Source: Pomphorhynchus laevis
Lineage: Eukaryota; Acanthocephala; Palaeacanthocephala; Echinorhynchida; Pomphorhynchidae
DNA length: 64,000 nt
NCBI GenBank assembly: GCA_012934845.2
Contig: WNNJ02002706.1
Location: 62,001 to 126,000 of the forward strand
Direction of reading: 5' to 3'
The position numbers and the translations under genes were made by a program. The notes below the pieces were generated by a model. It saw only the letters and a list, made by a program, of their open reading frames with translations. It was not told where the DNA came from and did no database searches. Position 1 is the stretch's first letter. Each line of letters opens with the position of its first letter. Shown here in pieces: positions 54,861 to 64,000 of this stretch.

Positions 54861-55863
54861 CGTATGTTGCTGATCCAATAATTTACGATGATGACGAGCA
54901 CTTTTTGTTTTTTCGTTTTTAAAAATGGGAAGTCTTCATATGTGATTTCAATCTTACGATAATTAGTAATAAAATATTCAGAAACGATCAGGTATTACCT
55001 GATCTTAAAACCAGGATGGATAATTACCTGATCATTTAGAAAATTGAGAATTGTCAATAATTTATTTTGTGCAATTTTATCTTCACGCTATAATGAATTT
55101 ATTCATGTAATAAATAATACTTTTTTTCGTTTTGCTGAGTTTTTAAATGGCGAACATTTAAGTTTGCCATTTGATTTATTAAACTTCAAAATAAATCAAA
55201 TGTTCTCTGTTTTTAAGCCTAAAAACTTAAAATTCAATATATTTTAAAATCGTTTTATGACATTCAAAAATACTTTGATCTAAAATCATTTTTTAGAATC
55301 TAAATTTATTTTAATCAAAATTTATTTAAAATTCTAAATACTCATAAATACAATTATCAAATTAATATATTTTTTAAATTAATTAGAATTTAAATATTTT
55401 ATATATTTACTATTGATTAGAAGTGTGTTATAACAGTTAGAAGTTTGGATATTACAAAATTAATCTATTGTATCTCTGTTACAAAAGTAAAATAAAAATA
55501 TTTGTATAAGAGTTCTCACTTACCCGGCAAAATCAGTTTCATCAAAGCGAAACAAAACTTACCTTCAAAAAGAAAATATTTAATAAAAAATTAAAAATTT
55601 CATTCATGAATTTAAATTCCATGAATTTTGATATTGATTAATTATAAAATTTACATGGAATAGTTGAATAAACTGTGAGAATAATTTTGTAAAGATTTAA
55701 TTATCACTACAAAATAATCACAATATCTTGCTTCAAAAAACTTACTAAAAATACTAAAAGATAAAAACCCAAGATGATTTTTTTTATTATTACTGTCAAT
55801 TTATCGATTGATATTACAAAAAAACACAATAAGTAAAACGTACGGGACTTTTGGCATTTAAAA
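54861..55863. other. AT-rich DNA downstream of HP1
   Basis: A CAGGTATTACCTG hairpin and related string lie at 54972-55040. No gene is seen. Confidence 0.45.
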
Positions 55864-55984
55864 CTATCGCTGTTTCTTCATTGAATGCCAGCTTAATCTT
55901 TCTTCGTAAAATTGAATAACTAATTGAGGACATTGTAAATTCGCGACTCTGGCAGGTATTAAGTCTACTTGACTAGAGTTTTTC
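55864..55984 (-). CDS. HP1 last exon
   Basis: Acceptor TTTAATAAAG at 55985; stop TAG at 55866-55864. Encodes [20 protein letters not shown] and [19 protein letters not shown]. Confidence 0.88.
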
Positions 55985-58403
55985 CTTTATTAAACAAAAT
56001 CAGAAAAATCAAATTAATTATCACTGAGATATTATGGACGTTTTAATTAAATTAATTTTATGTTTTTAAACCAATAGCAATAAACTAAAATATATATTTT
56101 AATATATAAATGTAATGTTTTGGTAATAATTAAAAAACATATTATATTTAATAATTAAACATGCTTTTATATTTATACATATAATAATATTTAAATTATA
56201 TTATTATCATAATACAAATGATGTAAAATGTCATTTTTACTTTATTATAATAATATTTATAATATTTAAATTATATTATTATCATAATACAAATGATGTA
56301 AAATGTCATTTTTACAATTTAATTAAGAAAAAATTAAAAATTAAATTAAATTAGTTCAAAATATATTTATTTTTTACAACCAATATATATTTACCCTCTT
56401 TAAATATATAAACCAAGATATCGTTTTATATATTTTTATATATTTTATATAAAAAAGGAATAATATTTTTGATTATGTAGCTCCTTTATGATTTATGATA
56501 ATAAATTAACATGTTAACAGAATAGATACACATAATATCTATCTATGGAAGGCTTTAGATATAATATATAGCCGGCCAAAAGCCGACTATACAGTAAATT
56601 GCACCCCTTCCATAATTTTATATATATAAAAAGAATAAAATTAAAAATAATCATATTTAAAGAATTCCTACATGCTATGGCTGTTTGCACATGAAAAAAC
56701 GTTATTACCTCATGTCAAAATCGATTTGAAAACATTCATATTTTAATATATAAATAAATATTTTATTTTTTTGCAATATTTCTTTAAGTAGTAATATTTA
56801 TAAAGATTACTAATTGATTATAATAATTGATTACTAATAATTTTGATCCAAAGTTTTAGAATTACAACAATTTGTAGAATATAAATTTGTTCATAACTAT
56901 CTAAAAAAATCTAAATTATACAAAGATACGAAATATATGTTTCGACATATTGATGATATGTGTATTTAACTAATAATGTCTATTCAATTAGTGTCAAATT
57001 TATTCAAATAGCTTCATTCTTGATAAAACCAATATTAACGATAAATAAGGTACATATCTAGATATGAACATTAAATTAACATCAATTAAAACTACTTTTA
57101 ATTAATATCGTAAATATGACATATTTAAATTTACAAGAAACATATTTTTGCATGAGCATTCATGCATACCGTATAATATAAAATATAATACATTAAATAA
57201 TGAAATTTTAAGAATTGCAATTCATTTAAGGTTTTTTTAACCGTTAGAAGTTAAAAAAACGTAAGAAACCGTAAGAAGATGACATATTTAAATTTACAAC
57301 ATATTTTGCATGAGCATTCATGCATACCATATAATATAAAATATAATACATTAAATAATGAAATTTTAAGAATTGCAACAATATGTAATGATATTGGCTT
57401 TCTTCAAAATCATTTAAATAATTTAATAGATACATATTTTAAACTAGGTTACTATAAAAATAGCATCAAGCAGAAAATAGTAAAATATATAAATCAACAC
57501 AATAATATAAAGAATATTACTTTAAAATATTACTTTAAAATATAAAGTATTATTAAAATACGCTGAACAAATATGTTATTCGTTTAATGAAAACAGTAGC
57601 GTCCGAACATTCAAAACACCGAAAACTTTGTATTTTAAAGTAGGTTTCTATAAAGATACTATCAAACAAAAAATAGTAACATATATAAATCAGCATAATA
57701 TCATATTTTAATACATTAAATAATTTTAATTTTAGATTTCATTTTATAATATTAAATATAATACATTAGATAATGAAATTTTTAAAATTACATAAATGTA
57801 ATGATATTGGTTTTTTTAAGTCATTTAAATAATTAAATTACATATTTAAATTAAATTACTTTGATTAAAAGGATTTCTCGTTTATTTTCTCATTTATTTA
57901 TTCAAACATGCCATATAATATTAAATATAATATATTAAATAATGACATTTGTTTACTATAAAAATAAAATCAAACAGCAAATAGTTAAATACTTAAATCA
58001 ACACAATATTATAAAAAATAAATTTAAACTATTAAGCGAAACATTTTTATGGATGGATAATAAATAATATGCTTTGTATTAGAATAATATTCTAGATAAG
58101 CAAATTTCAAAAGAGGAAATACGCCATTAGCATTTAATTTGAAAGAGCTTCACCAAGCCAGCGTAAGCCAATATTGTTGATGGCTGAAGATCTGAGTTAA
58201 TGAGTATTTATAATCTTTAATAAATATCAACAATAGAAAATACCATTTAATTAGGAAGAGTATTTCTCCAGAAGCATCGGTTGCGCCCAGAATTTTATCA
58301 GGAAAACGTTTTCCTTCGATTGTTTTGCTGTTTAAAATGTCTACTTTCCGCATTTCATTATCTTTCTGCGCCATATTTGTTTCGTTAATCTTCAAATTTA
58401 ATT
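55864..58403 (-). CDS. HP1-type chromoshadow-domain protein, last two exons
   Basis: Two minus-strand exons splice in phase 2 within the Trp codon of LFLIKW|KNSSQ. Together they encode a full chromoshadow domain: [40 protein letters not shown], then [16 protein letters not shown] and a short tail SMKKQR. This domain lets heterochromatin protein 1 dimerise and bind PxVxL partners; HP1 silences repeats and compacts chromatin. The preceding residues ([20 protein letters not shown]) fit the hinge. The N-terminal chromodomain that reads H3K9 methylation is not found in the window. It should lie upstream, beyond the ubiquilin copy, or be absent. The 2.26-kb intron holds PLE-B fragments. Confidence 0.88.
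55985..56849. other. HP1 intron, AT-rich part
   Basis: A 75-bp direct duplication (AATATTTAAATTATATTATT to GTCATTTTTAC) lies at 56186-56240 and 56261-56315. No other feature is seen. Confidence 0.6.
56850..58090 (+). pseudogene. PLE-B RT fragments in the HP1 intron
   Basis: Several overlapping truncated copies on the plus strand: motif C region (FRHIDDMC) near 56940; C-terminal block [20 protein letters not shown] at about 57150 and again at 57306; then [20 protein letters not shown], and weaker copies to about 58065 (FLWMDNK). They look like repeated 5'-truncated insertions or local duplications. The orientation is opposite to the host gene. Confidence 0.75.
58244..58403 (-). CDS. HP1 penultimate exon
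   Basis: Acceptor AATTTAG, donor ATG|GTATTT. Encodes the hinge end and first half of the chromoshadow domain. The reading frame happens to stay open through the start of the intron (to 58150), but that part has no similarity. Confidence 0.85.
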
Positions 58404-58864
58404 CTAAATTAGCAATTGTATGTTAAAGATGTTAGATATTGTACATCTATTTTTGAAACATTCAAGTTCATAAAGATTGTCATTTTAGTGGACTTATAAG
58501 TGAAAGATAGTCACATTTCCCACAAAAAATACCATAATAACATAAATAATTTAATATTATTATATATTAATGCATTATAAATTCATATTAATATATATAA
58601 TTTTATTAAATCGCATAATTTTTTAATATAAAATCAGTTTAATTATAAGATTAAAACATGATGAAAGAAATAAATGTAATATGATTCTAATTTAAATATA
58701 ACAAAATTCGAATTTAAATTTTAAATATAAGGGAAAATTATTTAACAAAAATACAACGGAATTGTACTCTCAATAAGATTATAATGTGGTGAATTAGTAA
58801 TGAAACTAAAACTGTAATCTTGATGAAAATTTTGATGTCAGAAATGATTTTAATTAAATTTGCG

Positions 58865-59277
58865 AATTAAAAAGAAAAGTATTACATAAAATCTAATTGC
58901 TTATTCAACAGAAGAGTATAGTGATCGTCAGCCCACATTACAAAGACCGAAACTGGAAACGTAGGTATTTGACAAATAGTTGATGAGGTCCACCCACACT
59001 GGAATGTAGTGTACTGCTGTAGGCTCAGATATAGGATTAAAGTAACTTGCAGTGTCATCATAAATTTCAATTGTATACAATGACTGCACAATAAATTAAC
59101 TCAAAATGAAGAAGCAACCTATAAAGGACTATTTTTATTATATTAATTAATTGCAAAAGTAGGTAGGTTTTTAAATCGAAGGAAAAACCTTCGCCTACCA
59201 ACGCTTATTTTATTTGAAATCAGAACAGATTTCAATTAAATTTGAAAAATGTAACAAGAAAGTCTTTTTAATAAAAG
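58865..59277 (+). repeat. Hammerhead-bearing unit beside the ubiquilin copy
   Basis: Core at 58944, body (GTACTGCTGTAGGCTC, GGATTAAAGTAACTTGCAG, CAATGACTGCACA) to about 59092. The head of a next unit follows at 59160-59277 (CTACCAACGCTTATTTTATT, GATTTCAATTAAATTTG, ACAAGAAAGTCTTT). It abuts the stop codon of the ubiquilin copy. Confidence 0.7.
58944..58991 (+). ncRNA. Hammerhead-like core, dispersed copy 3
   Basis: AGACC, GAAAC, GTA, a strong stem I hairpin (TATTT/AAATA), then TTGATGA (C3 to T) and GGTCC. Stem II pairs over four to five bases (GACC/GGTC). Confidence 0.45.
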
Positions 59278-60560
59278 TCAAGAGTCTTCATTACGTTCTA
59301 CAGCCATTTTTGCGTCCCCCATAGATGCAGCAAGCGCTTCAAGATTAGTATCACGGCTATGGAATCCCACTGTCTGCATTTGTACAAGTTCGGATGCATA
59401 AAGTTGTTCTTGAGTTTGGTTTGGATTGTTGATTTGTCGGCTGATGTTGCTGGGGATGAAGACGATCTAATAATTGAAACAACGAAGCAGTATAATCTTG
59501 ATTTGAGTATTGTAAATTTTGAAATACTGTTGTTGCATAAGCTGTTTGTCTATTGCTTGGTGATCGAATAGAATGCACATCAGATGAAGTAAGTTGACTA
59601 TTCATTTGATTATCGACTAGGTCGCTTATATTTGAAGATATAAACTGTGAATATACTTCTGGGGATGTGTCCCTAAGACGAATTAGGTTTTGTAGAATTT
59701 GTACAATCGGCCACAATGCTCGAGTATTTGTGCATAGAGCACGAATTTCAGGTATTGGCAACTTACTTTTAAACTCATGAATTAAACGATGTACTTGTTC
59801 TCTTTGTCTTTCGTCCTGTATAAATTCATATGTACGCAACAGATTAAGTAGAATAACAGGATCGCGGATAGAATTATCCATGTTTAAGTTAAAACTGGAT
59901 GCCCGCAACATGTCGAATAACATGCGAGGATTTTCAGCAGCGCCTACTAATAATTGTTGAGGGTTCATCGTAGAATACCGATTAGTGTTTTCGCTTGACG
60001 TAGATTGCAAAGGCGACTCTAAACGGTTTGAATTAGATACATATGATCTAGACGAATCGACTAAATTAAATTGCAAATTATTTAAAATGGATGCAGATCG
60101 ATTACTTTGAAATGTAGTATTCTGAAATGCCCCGGGTTAGGCAGGAGGTTTGTATTTTCAGTTCCTACTTGACTAGTGTTAGCTGTACTAGATGAGCTAG
60201 AATTAGTATTCAGAGGGTTATCGCCAAACTGCTCCTGTGCCGCATTAAGCATTGGTTCTTGAAAATCGCGATAAATTCTCTGTCGAACATTATATCCGCT
60301 CGATAAACTCTCAAGGTTAATCAGGGCTCTATCATACTTTCTCGTAATTTCCTGTATACTTGTAGGATTACGAATCATTTCCATTGTTTGACGCATTAAA
60401 TCCAAATTGTTAACGAATTGTGAAACCTCGTGGTTCTGCTCCCTCACTCTTTGCATTTGTGGATTGTTAAGCTTAATTGAACTAAGCAATGCATGATTAC
60501 TCATAAGTCCTTGAGCCAAATTATTACTTAGAAGGTTTTGAATTGCATGTGGATTAGTCT
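59278..60560 (-). pseudogene. Ubiquilin-like copy, frame-broken
   Basis: Minus strand, no introns. It encodes an STI1-type repeat (GLMSNHALLSSIKLNNPQMQ, NNLDLMRQTMEMIRNPTS, RALINLESLSSGYNVRQRIY, FQEPMLNAAQEQFGDNPL), the linker, a second STI1-like region (NPQQLLVGAAENPRMLFDML to EVYSQF), and a C-terminal UBA-like domain (EQLYASELVQMQTVGFHSRD, TNLEALAASMGDAKMAVERN). Ubiquilins shuttle ubiquitylated clients to the proteasome. One base is missing in the conserved PNPW motif (about 60133), and a second frame change lies before the UBA (about 59430-59450). The UBA has VGF for MGF and a divergent end. The N-terminal ubiquitin-like domain is absent. Probably a pseudogene or truncated retrocopy; sequence error is the alternative. 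Confidence 0.8.
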
Positions 60561-60601
60561 GAATAGTGCCAAAATTTGATTTATTATATTTAAAAAAAAG
60601 G

Positions 60602-61000
60602 ATTTATTTTAACGTGGCAAATGCGTGCCAGCGCACGCTTACATGACCACAACAAAACAAAACTGTGAATCAGGTGTCGAGAAGGTGTGAACGGAGGAGG
60701 TGTTTGAATGTGATAAAGGAGGGAGCGCGGCGGACGTCGAGAGGGAGTTGATTCCAGGCGAGTGAGGCGGCGACGAGGAAGGATCGGAGACCGTAGTTGT
60801 TGGAGTAATTAGGAACGTGGAGTAAGAGGGTATGACAGGAATGAAGCGATAGCGAGGTGGGGCGAGTATCGTCTAAGAAAGGAAGGTTGATGAACGATGG
60901 GGAGCCGACAGCGATGAGACGAAAAGTAACGAGAAGAAGGCGGAGTTTGATGCGGATGTGGATGGTGGGCCAGGAGAGTTGGGCAAAATATGTGGTCTCA
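60602..61000 (-). pseudogene. CR1/L2-like LINE 3' end, second family
   Basis: The minus-strand frame gives FRLIAVGSPSFINLPFLDDT, SLHSCHTLLLHVPNYSNNYG, LRSFLVAASLAWNQLPLDVR and FKHLLRSHLLDT before a stop. The same C-terminal layout is seen at 5.9 kb and 14.7 kb. The 3' tail has the hairpin GCGTGC/GCACGC and TTTGCCACG. The insertion abuts the 5' side of the ubiquilin copy. GC-rich for this window. Confidence 0.75.
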
Positions 61001-61055
61001 TTACATCTAATTGCTAATAGAAGCAGACGAGTCGAGTGATCGTCAGCCAACATAA

Positions 61056-61103
61056 GGACCGACACGTGAAACGTAGGTATTCGGTAAGTAGCTGATAAGG
61101 TCC
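61056..61103 (+). ncRNA. Hammerhead-like core, dispersed copy 4
   Basis: GGACC, GACA (GAAA altered), stem III ACGT/ACGT-type, GTA, stem I TATT/AGTA, CTGATAA, GGTCC. Stem II GGACC/GGTCC is perfect and differs from the GGGTC/GACCC of the tandem array at the variable positions. Two core bases are altered, so it is likely inactive. Confidence 0.5.
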
Positions 61104-61452
61104 ACCAATACTGAAATGTAACGTATTGGCTTATAGATACAATCAAAGCAACGTGCAGTGTAATCATAAATTTCAATTGTAACAATGACTGAATAGGCAA
61201 TCATAAATTTCAATTGTAACAATGACTGAATAGGCATATCAACTTAAAATTAGGAATCAAATTATATATGGCAAGGGTGATAAGTAATAACTTTCAAAAA
61301 TAGGTAGGTTTTCAAATTGGAGGTCAAACATTTCACTAGCAGCGCTGATTTAAAAAAAGAAATGATTTCAATTAAATTTACAAAATGTATCAAGAAAGTC
61401 TCTCAGTGATGATCAGACAACATTAATAGGATTGAAACGTGAAAATCCTGTA

Positions 61453-61790
61453 TCAAGATTTTGTAAATTTATCAAGATTTACATGTATCAAGAATGCATG
61501 TGAACTATGTCGGAAAACGATTTTTAGGAGTGGAGGTCTGAGATGATTGGATTTGGTGGATTTGTTTAAACGGATAAAATATACAGGAGCGATATTATTG
61601 AAAAGAGATGGGTTATCATCAGGAACAATGGTTGCTAGGATAGATCTGAAAGCAGATACATCATAATCGAGGCGACATTGAGGAGAAACAGATTCAGAAA
61701 GCTTTAAATTAGATATGATAATGCATCGAACGCGCGAAGGAATACGATAACGTGGAAGTGGTGGACGGTTAATCACAAATGTTTAAAAAA
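61453..61790 (-). pseudogene. LINE ORF1-like fragment
   Basis: 107 open codons with RVRCIIISNLKLSESVSPQC, RLDYDVSAFRSILATI and HLRPPLLKIVFRHSSHAFLI, a pattern like the RNA-binding ORF1 protein of CR1/L2-type LINEs (compare HLIVRNLPVSESEQQ at 18.0 kb). It is inserted between two hammerhead units. Confidence 0.5.
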
Positions 61791-61975
61791 TGCTAATTTT
61801 ACATTGCTGCCAGCACACAGTTAATCCAGATTTACATCTAAATTTTTCATCAATTTTTTAAATAAATAGTCTTTTTATTAAAATGAAATATAATAATTCT
61901 AATTTGACTACTAATTCTAATTTTATTACTCAAAATGTATCACATTCTCTCAGTGATGATCAGCCAACATTAATA

Positions 61976-62024
61976 GGATCGAAACGTGAAACGTAGGTAT
62001 TGGATCAGAAGCTGATGAGGATTA
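61976..62024 (+). ncRNA. Hammerhead-like core, dispersed copy 5
   Basis: GGATC, GAAA, perfect stem III ACGT/ACGT with loop GAA, GTA, CTGATGA, then GGATT. Core bases are all intact, but stem II pairs only over the first two bases. Confidence 0.45.
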
Positions 62025-62155
62025 ACCAATACTGAAATGTAGTGTACTGCTGTCGGCTTCAAAGTGAACGAACTATCTTAACGTTATAAAAAATTCACGT
62101 ATATGTGTATAAAACAAATGAAAATATAAAAATAAATGCGCCTTTATGAATGACA

Positions 62156-62400
62156 TGTCGTTGTATTGACTGTCAAATTAAGCTAAAACTTTATATTTGT
62201 TTAAAATACGTTCGCATACTACATACTAGCTATCAATTTAAATAATTTAACAAAAGGTTAAGATTACAATGGAGGACGTTGTGGTATATAGTCAATAATC
62301 TCTAATTGACATGAGTATCTATAACTGTTTTTATAAACTGATTGTTTTCTAGATTGATAAATAAAACCTCTTTGGTTTAGACTTCGTTTACATTACGACA
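62156..62400 (+). repeat. Candidate 5' LTR of a Ty3/Gypsy-type element
   Basis: 245 bp bounded by TGTCGT and ACGACA, with AATAAA near its end, directly upstream of the gag-like frame. Its partner LTR would be outside the window. A primer-binding site is not obvious. Confidence 0.5.
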
Positions 62401-62419
62401 ATTTATTTATCAATTTGTT

Positions 62420-63091
62420 ATGGACAAGCTGTTGAAACCAGATGTGCTTTCATTGTCAAAGGATTCGACGGATTCAGAAACACAGTGGAGGCATTGGAAA
62501 ACTCGATTAAATGCGTTTCTTTCTTGTATTCCCGATCTTAGAGAAGAGCATAAAATGCCACTATTAACGAACCTGATCAGTGCAGATCTGTTTCGATACA
62601 TCGAGTCTACCGAAATATTTGCAGATGCAATGCTTGCTCTAGAGGCTTTGTTCGTAAAGCCGCGCAATGTGGTGTTTCAACGACACGTTTTGTCAACGTA
62701 CAAGCAAGCTTATCCACAAACCATTGATCAGTTTCTACATGAACTACTGCATTTAGCAAAATCATGTGATTTTGAGGATGTAAATGCGAAGCGTTATCAC
62801 GATGAGTACGTTCGCGATTCGTTTATTCGAGGGTTGGCTTCTTCGAGCATCCGTCAACGTTTATTGGAGCGGTCAAAGCTTTCGCTGGACGACGCTTATC
62901 AAGCTGCTCGATCGCTTGAACAGGCTGAATTACAAGCTAACTCGTACTCTTGTCAACCTGTGCAAATGATGGATCCTATTAATGTTGCAGCTAGTAGTGA
63001 AAATATGACGGACGACTCTCCGGCAATTCAAGTTAATGCTACCCGTCAATCTTGTTTCTTCTGTGAAAATGCAAAACATCCTCGAGCATAA
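62420..63091 (+). CDS. Gag-like protein of the Ty3/Gypsy element
   Basis: About 220 codons beginning MDKLLKPDVLSLSKDSTDSE at a good ATG. It has the retrotransposon gag (capsid-type) layout: WRHWKTRLNAFLS, FVKPRNVVFQRHVL, TIDQFLHELLHLAKSCDF, RDSFIRGLASSSIRQRLLE and LDDAYQAARSLEQAE. It is followed by a zinc-finger start (CFFCENAKH). In this family gag packages element RNA. Kept as a fossil record only. Confidence 0.8.
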   Translation: MDKLLKPDVLSLSKDSTDSETQWRHWKTRLNAFLSCIPDLREEHKMPLLTNLISADLFRYIESTEIFADAMLALEALFVKPRNVVFQRHVLSTYKQAYPQTIDQFLHELLHLAKSCDFEDVNAKRYHDEYVRDSFIRGLASSSIRQRLLERSKLSLDDAYQAARSLEQAELQANSYSCQPVQMMDPINVAASSENMTDDSPAIQVNATRQSCFFCENAKHPRA

Positions 63092-64000
63092 TGCCCGGCG
63101 CTAAAAGTTAAATGCCGATCGTGTCAAAAAGTCGGTCATTTTGCCAAAATGTGCATGTCCAGGAAGCGCAATTCGATTGACTTGAATTCAATAGAGATTG
63201 CTCAAATTTCACAGCTTTCTTATCCGGGTCTCAAGAACGCCATAGTTTTTATAATGGCTTACGGTATCAAAATGAATGCTCTGATAGATACTGGTAGCAG
63301 TTCAAATTTTATATCGTCAAACATGATAAAACGTTGTAAACGGTCAACTACTAAGTGTTACGAAATTGCTCGGATAACATCGTCTTCTTTTCAAAGCGTT
63401 TTGAGGGAAACAGTTGCTCTCGATTTGGAGCTAATGGGCGAAAAATATTATGGTGTCAAGTGTTTTGTTCTAGACAACCTTTGTGCTGATGTAATTTTGG
63501 GCCATCCTTTTCTCAGGCGTTTCAAGCATCTTGCACTGGAGTTTGGAGGAATGCATGCACCGATTGTTATTGGGGCCCTGGAAGCAATGCATGTTGAACC
63601 ACATCCGTTATTTGAACATAGGAGTATCGATATTCGTCCATTGCAAACAAAATCTTGTCGACGAACTCCTAGTCAGGACGCATTTATTAAATCAGAAGTA
63701 AAGCGACTTCTCGAAAACGGCATCATAGAACCAAGTTCATCCCCCTGGAGGGCACAAGCACTCATTGTTACAAATTCTCAGGGAAAACAAAGAATGGTGA
63801 TCGACTATTCACGGACGATCAATCGATTCACATTGCTCGACGCATTTCCCTTGCCACGAACGGATGATTTAATAGACAAGCTTTCGAACTATCGAATATT
63901 CTCATGCGTGGATATGAAAGATGCCTACAATCAACTACCTATTTTACAATCCGAAAAAGAGTTCACCGCTTTCGAGGCTGCTGGAGGCCTTTATCAATAC

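Larger units (their letters stand above)
61001..62100 (+). repeat. Hammerhead-bearing units, interrupted array
   Basis: First core at 61056, next-unit head at about 61300-61410, a truncated second core at 61425-61445 (GAAACGTGAAA), then a LINE ORF1-like insert. A further unit at about 61930-62075 repeats the same head end (TCTCTCAGTGATGATCAG) with a full core. Spacing of the first two is about 373 bp. Confidence 0.7.
62156..64000 (+). mobile_element. Ty3/Gypsy LTR retrotransposon (CsRn1-like?), 5' part
   Basis: Fossil element running off the right edge. After the LTR come a gag-like protein, a zinc-finger segment, a protease (ALIDTGSSSNFISSNM) and the start of a Ty3-type reverse transcriptase (GIIEPSSSPWRAQALIVT, VIDYSRTINRFTLLDAFPLP, FSCVDMKDAYNQLPI). 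It looks fairly young but is broken about once in the visible part; the rest cannot be judged. Zinc-finger spacing suggests the CsRn1 group, with low confidence. Confidence 0.85.

Noticed and set aside
58150-58243. Extension of the HP1 exon to the in-frame stop at 58150
   Set aside because: The last exon at 55864-55984 completes the domain exactly in phase, so this part is intron.
60120-60175. A ~52-bp intron that would restore the ubiquilin frame
   Set aside because: The sequence on both sides is continuous family sequence (NLLPNP then AFQNTT); a one-base loss in PNPW explains it better.

Overview
This is a eukaryotic (animal) window. It is very AT-rich and has intron-split host exons with GT-AG borders. 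The rest is dense retrotransposon debris: several LINE clades, two Penelope-like (PLE) families, a tRNA-derived SINE-like tandem repeat and one Ty3/Gypsy-type LTR element. Metazoan host proteins (a fibulin, an HP1 chromoshadow domain, a ZIP zinc transporter, a ubiquilin) and the repeat mix suggest an invertebrate. I cannot name the species.

Layout. 1-700: AT-rich DNA with a fold-back. 700-9400: LINE fragments of at least four families, often 5'-truncated, inverted or stacked. 9754-28304 (minus): seven exons of a ZIP7/ZIP13-like SLC39 transporter whose long introns hold a mostly complete but decayed L2/CR1-like LINE (14523-18300), PLE-B fragments and fold-backs. 28.3-34.5 kb: repeats, including two hammerhead-like units and PLE-B pieces. 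34528-40614: a near-perfect inverted duplication (2 x 2749 bp, 589 bp spacer) centred on a PLE-A element with an open 524-codon RT plus GIY-YIG frame. 40.6-44.1 kb: PLE-B remains and a GC-richer decayed block. 44683-46891 (minus): a fibulin-like secreted EGF protein in one exon. 49.2-53.3 kb: PLE remains and a fold-back. 53287-54860: four 398-bp tandem units, each with a tRNA-like head and a hammerhead-like core. 55864-58403 (minus): two exons of an HP1 chromoshadow domain. 59278-60560 (minus): a broken ubiquilin copy between repeats. 62156-end: 5' part of a Ty3/Gypsy-type element running off the window.

Most interesting. Sequences fitting the hammerhead ribozyme core recur in three contexts: the 3' end of PLE-A, small fold-back palindromes, and about 380-400 bp tandem units, one array of which has an internal Pol III-type promoter. 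The last resembles the schistosome Sm-alpha and metazoan retrozyme type of element. Stem II differs between copies in a partly compensatory way, which argues for an RNA structure. In the tandem units the core order corresponds to a hammerhead with open helix II, which would be unusual.

Host genes share the minus strand but show no functional link. Two of the four carry single-base frame breaks (ZIP last exon; ubiquilin), so pseudogene status or sequence error must be considered.
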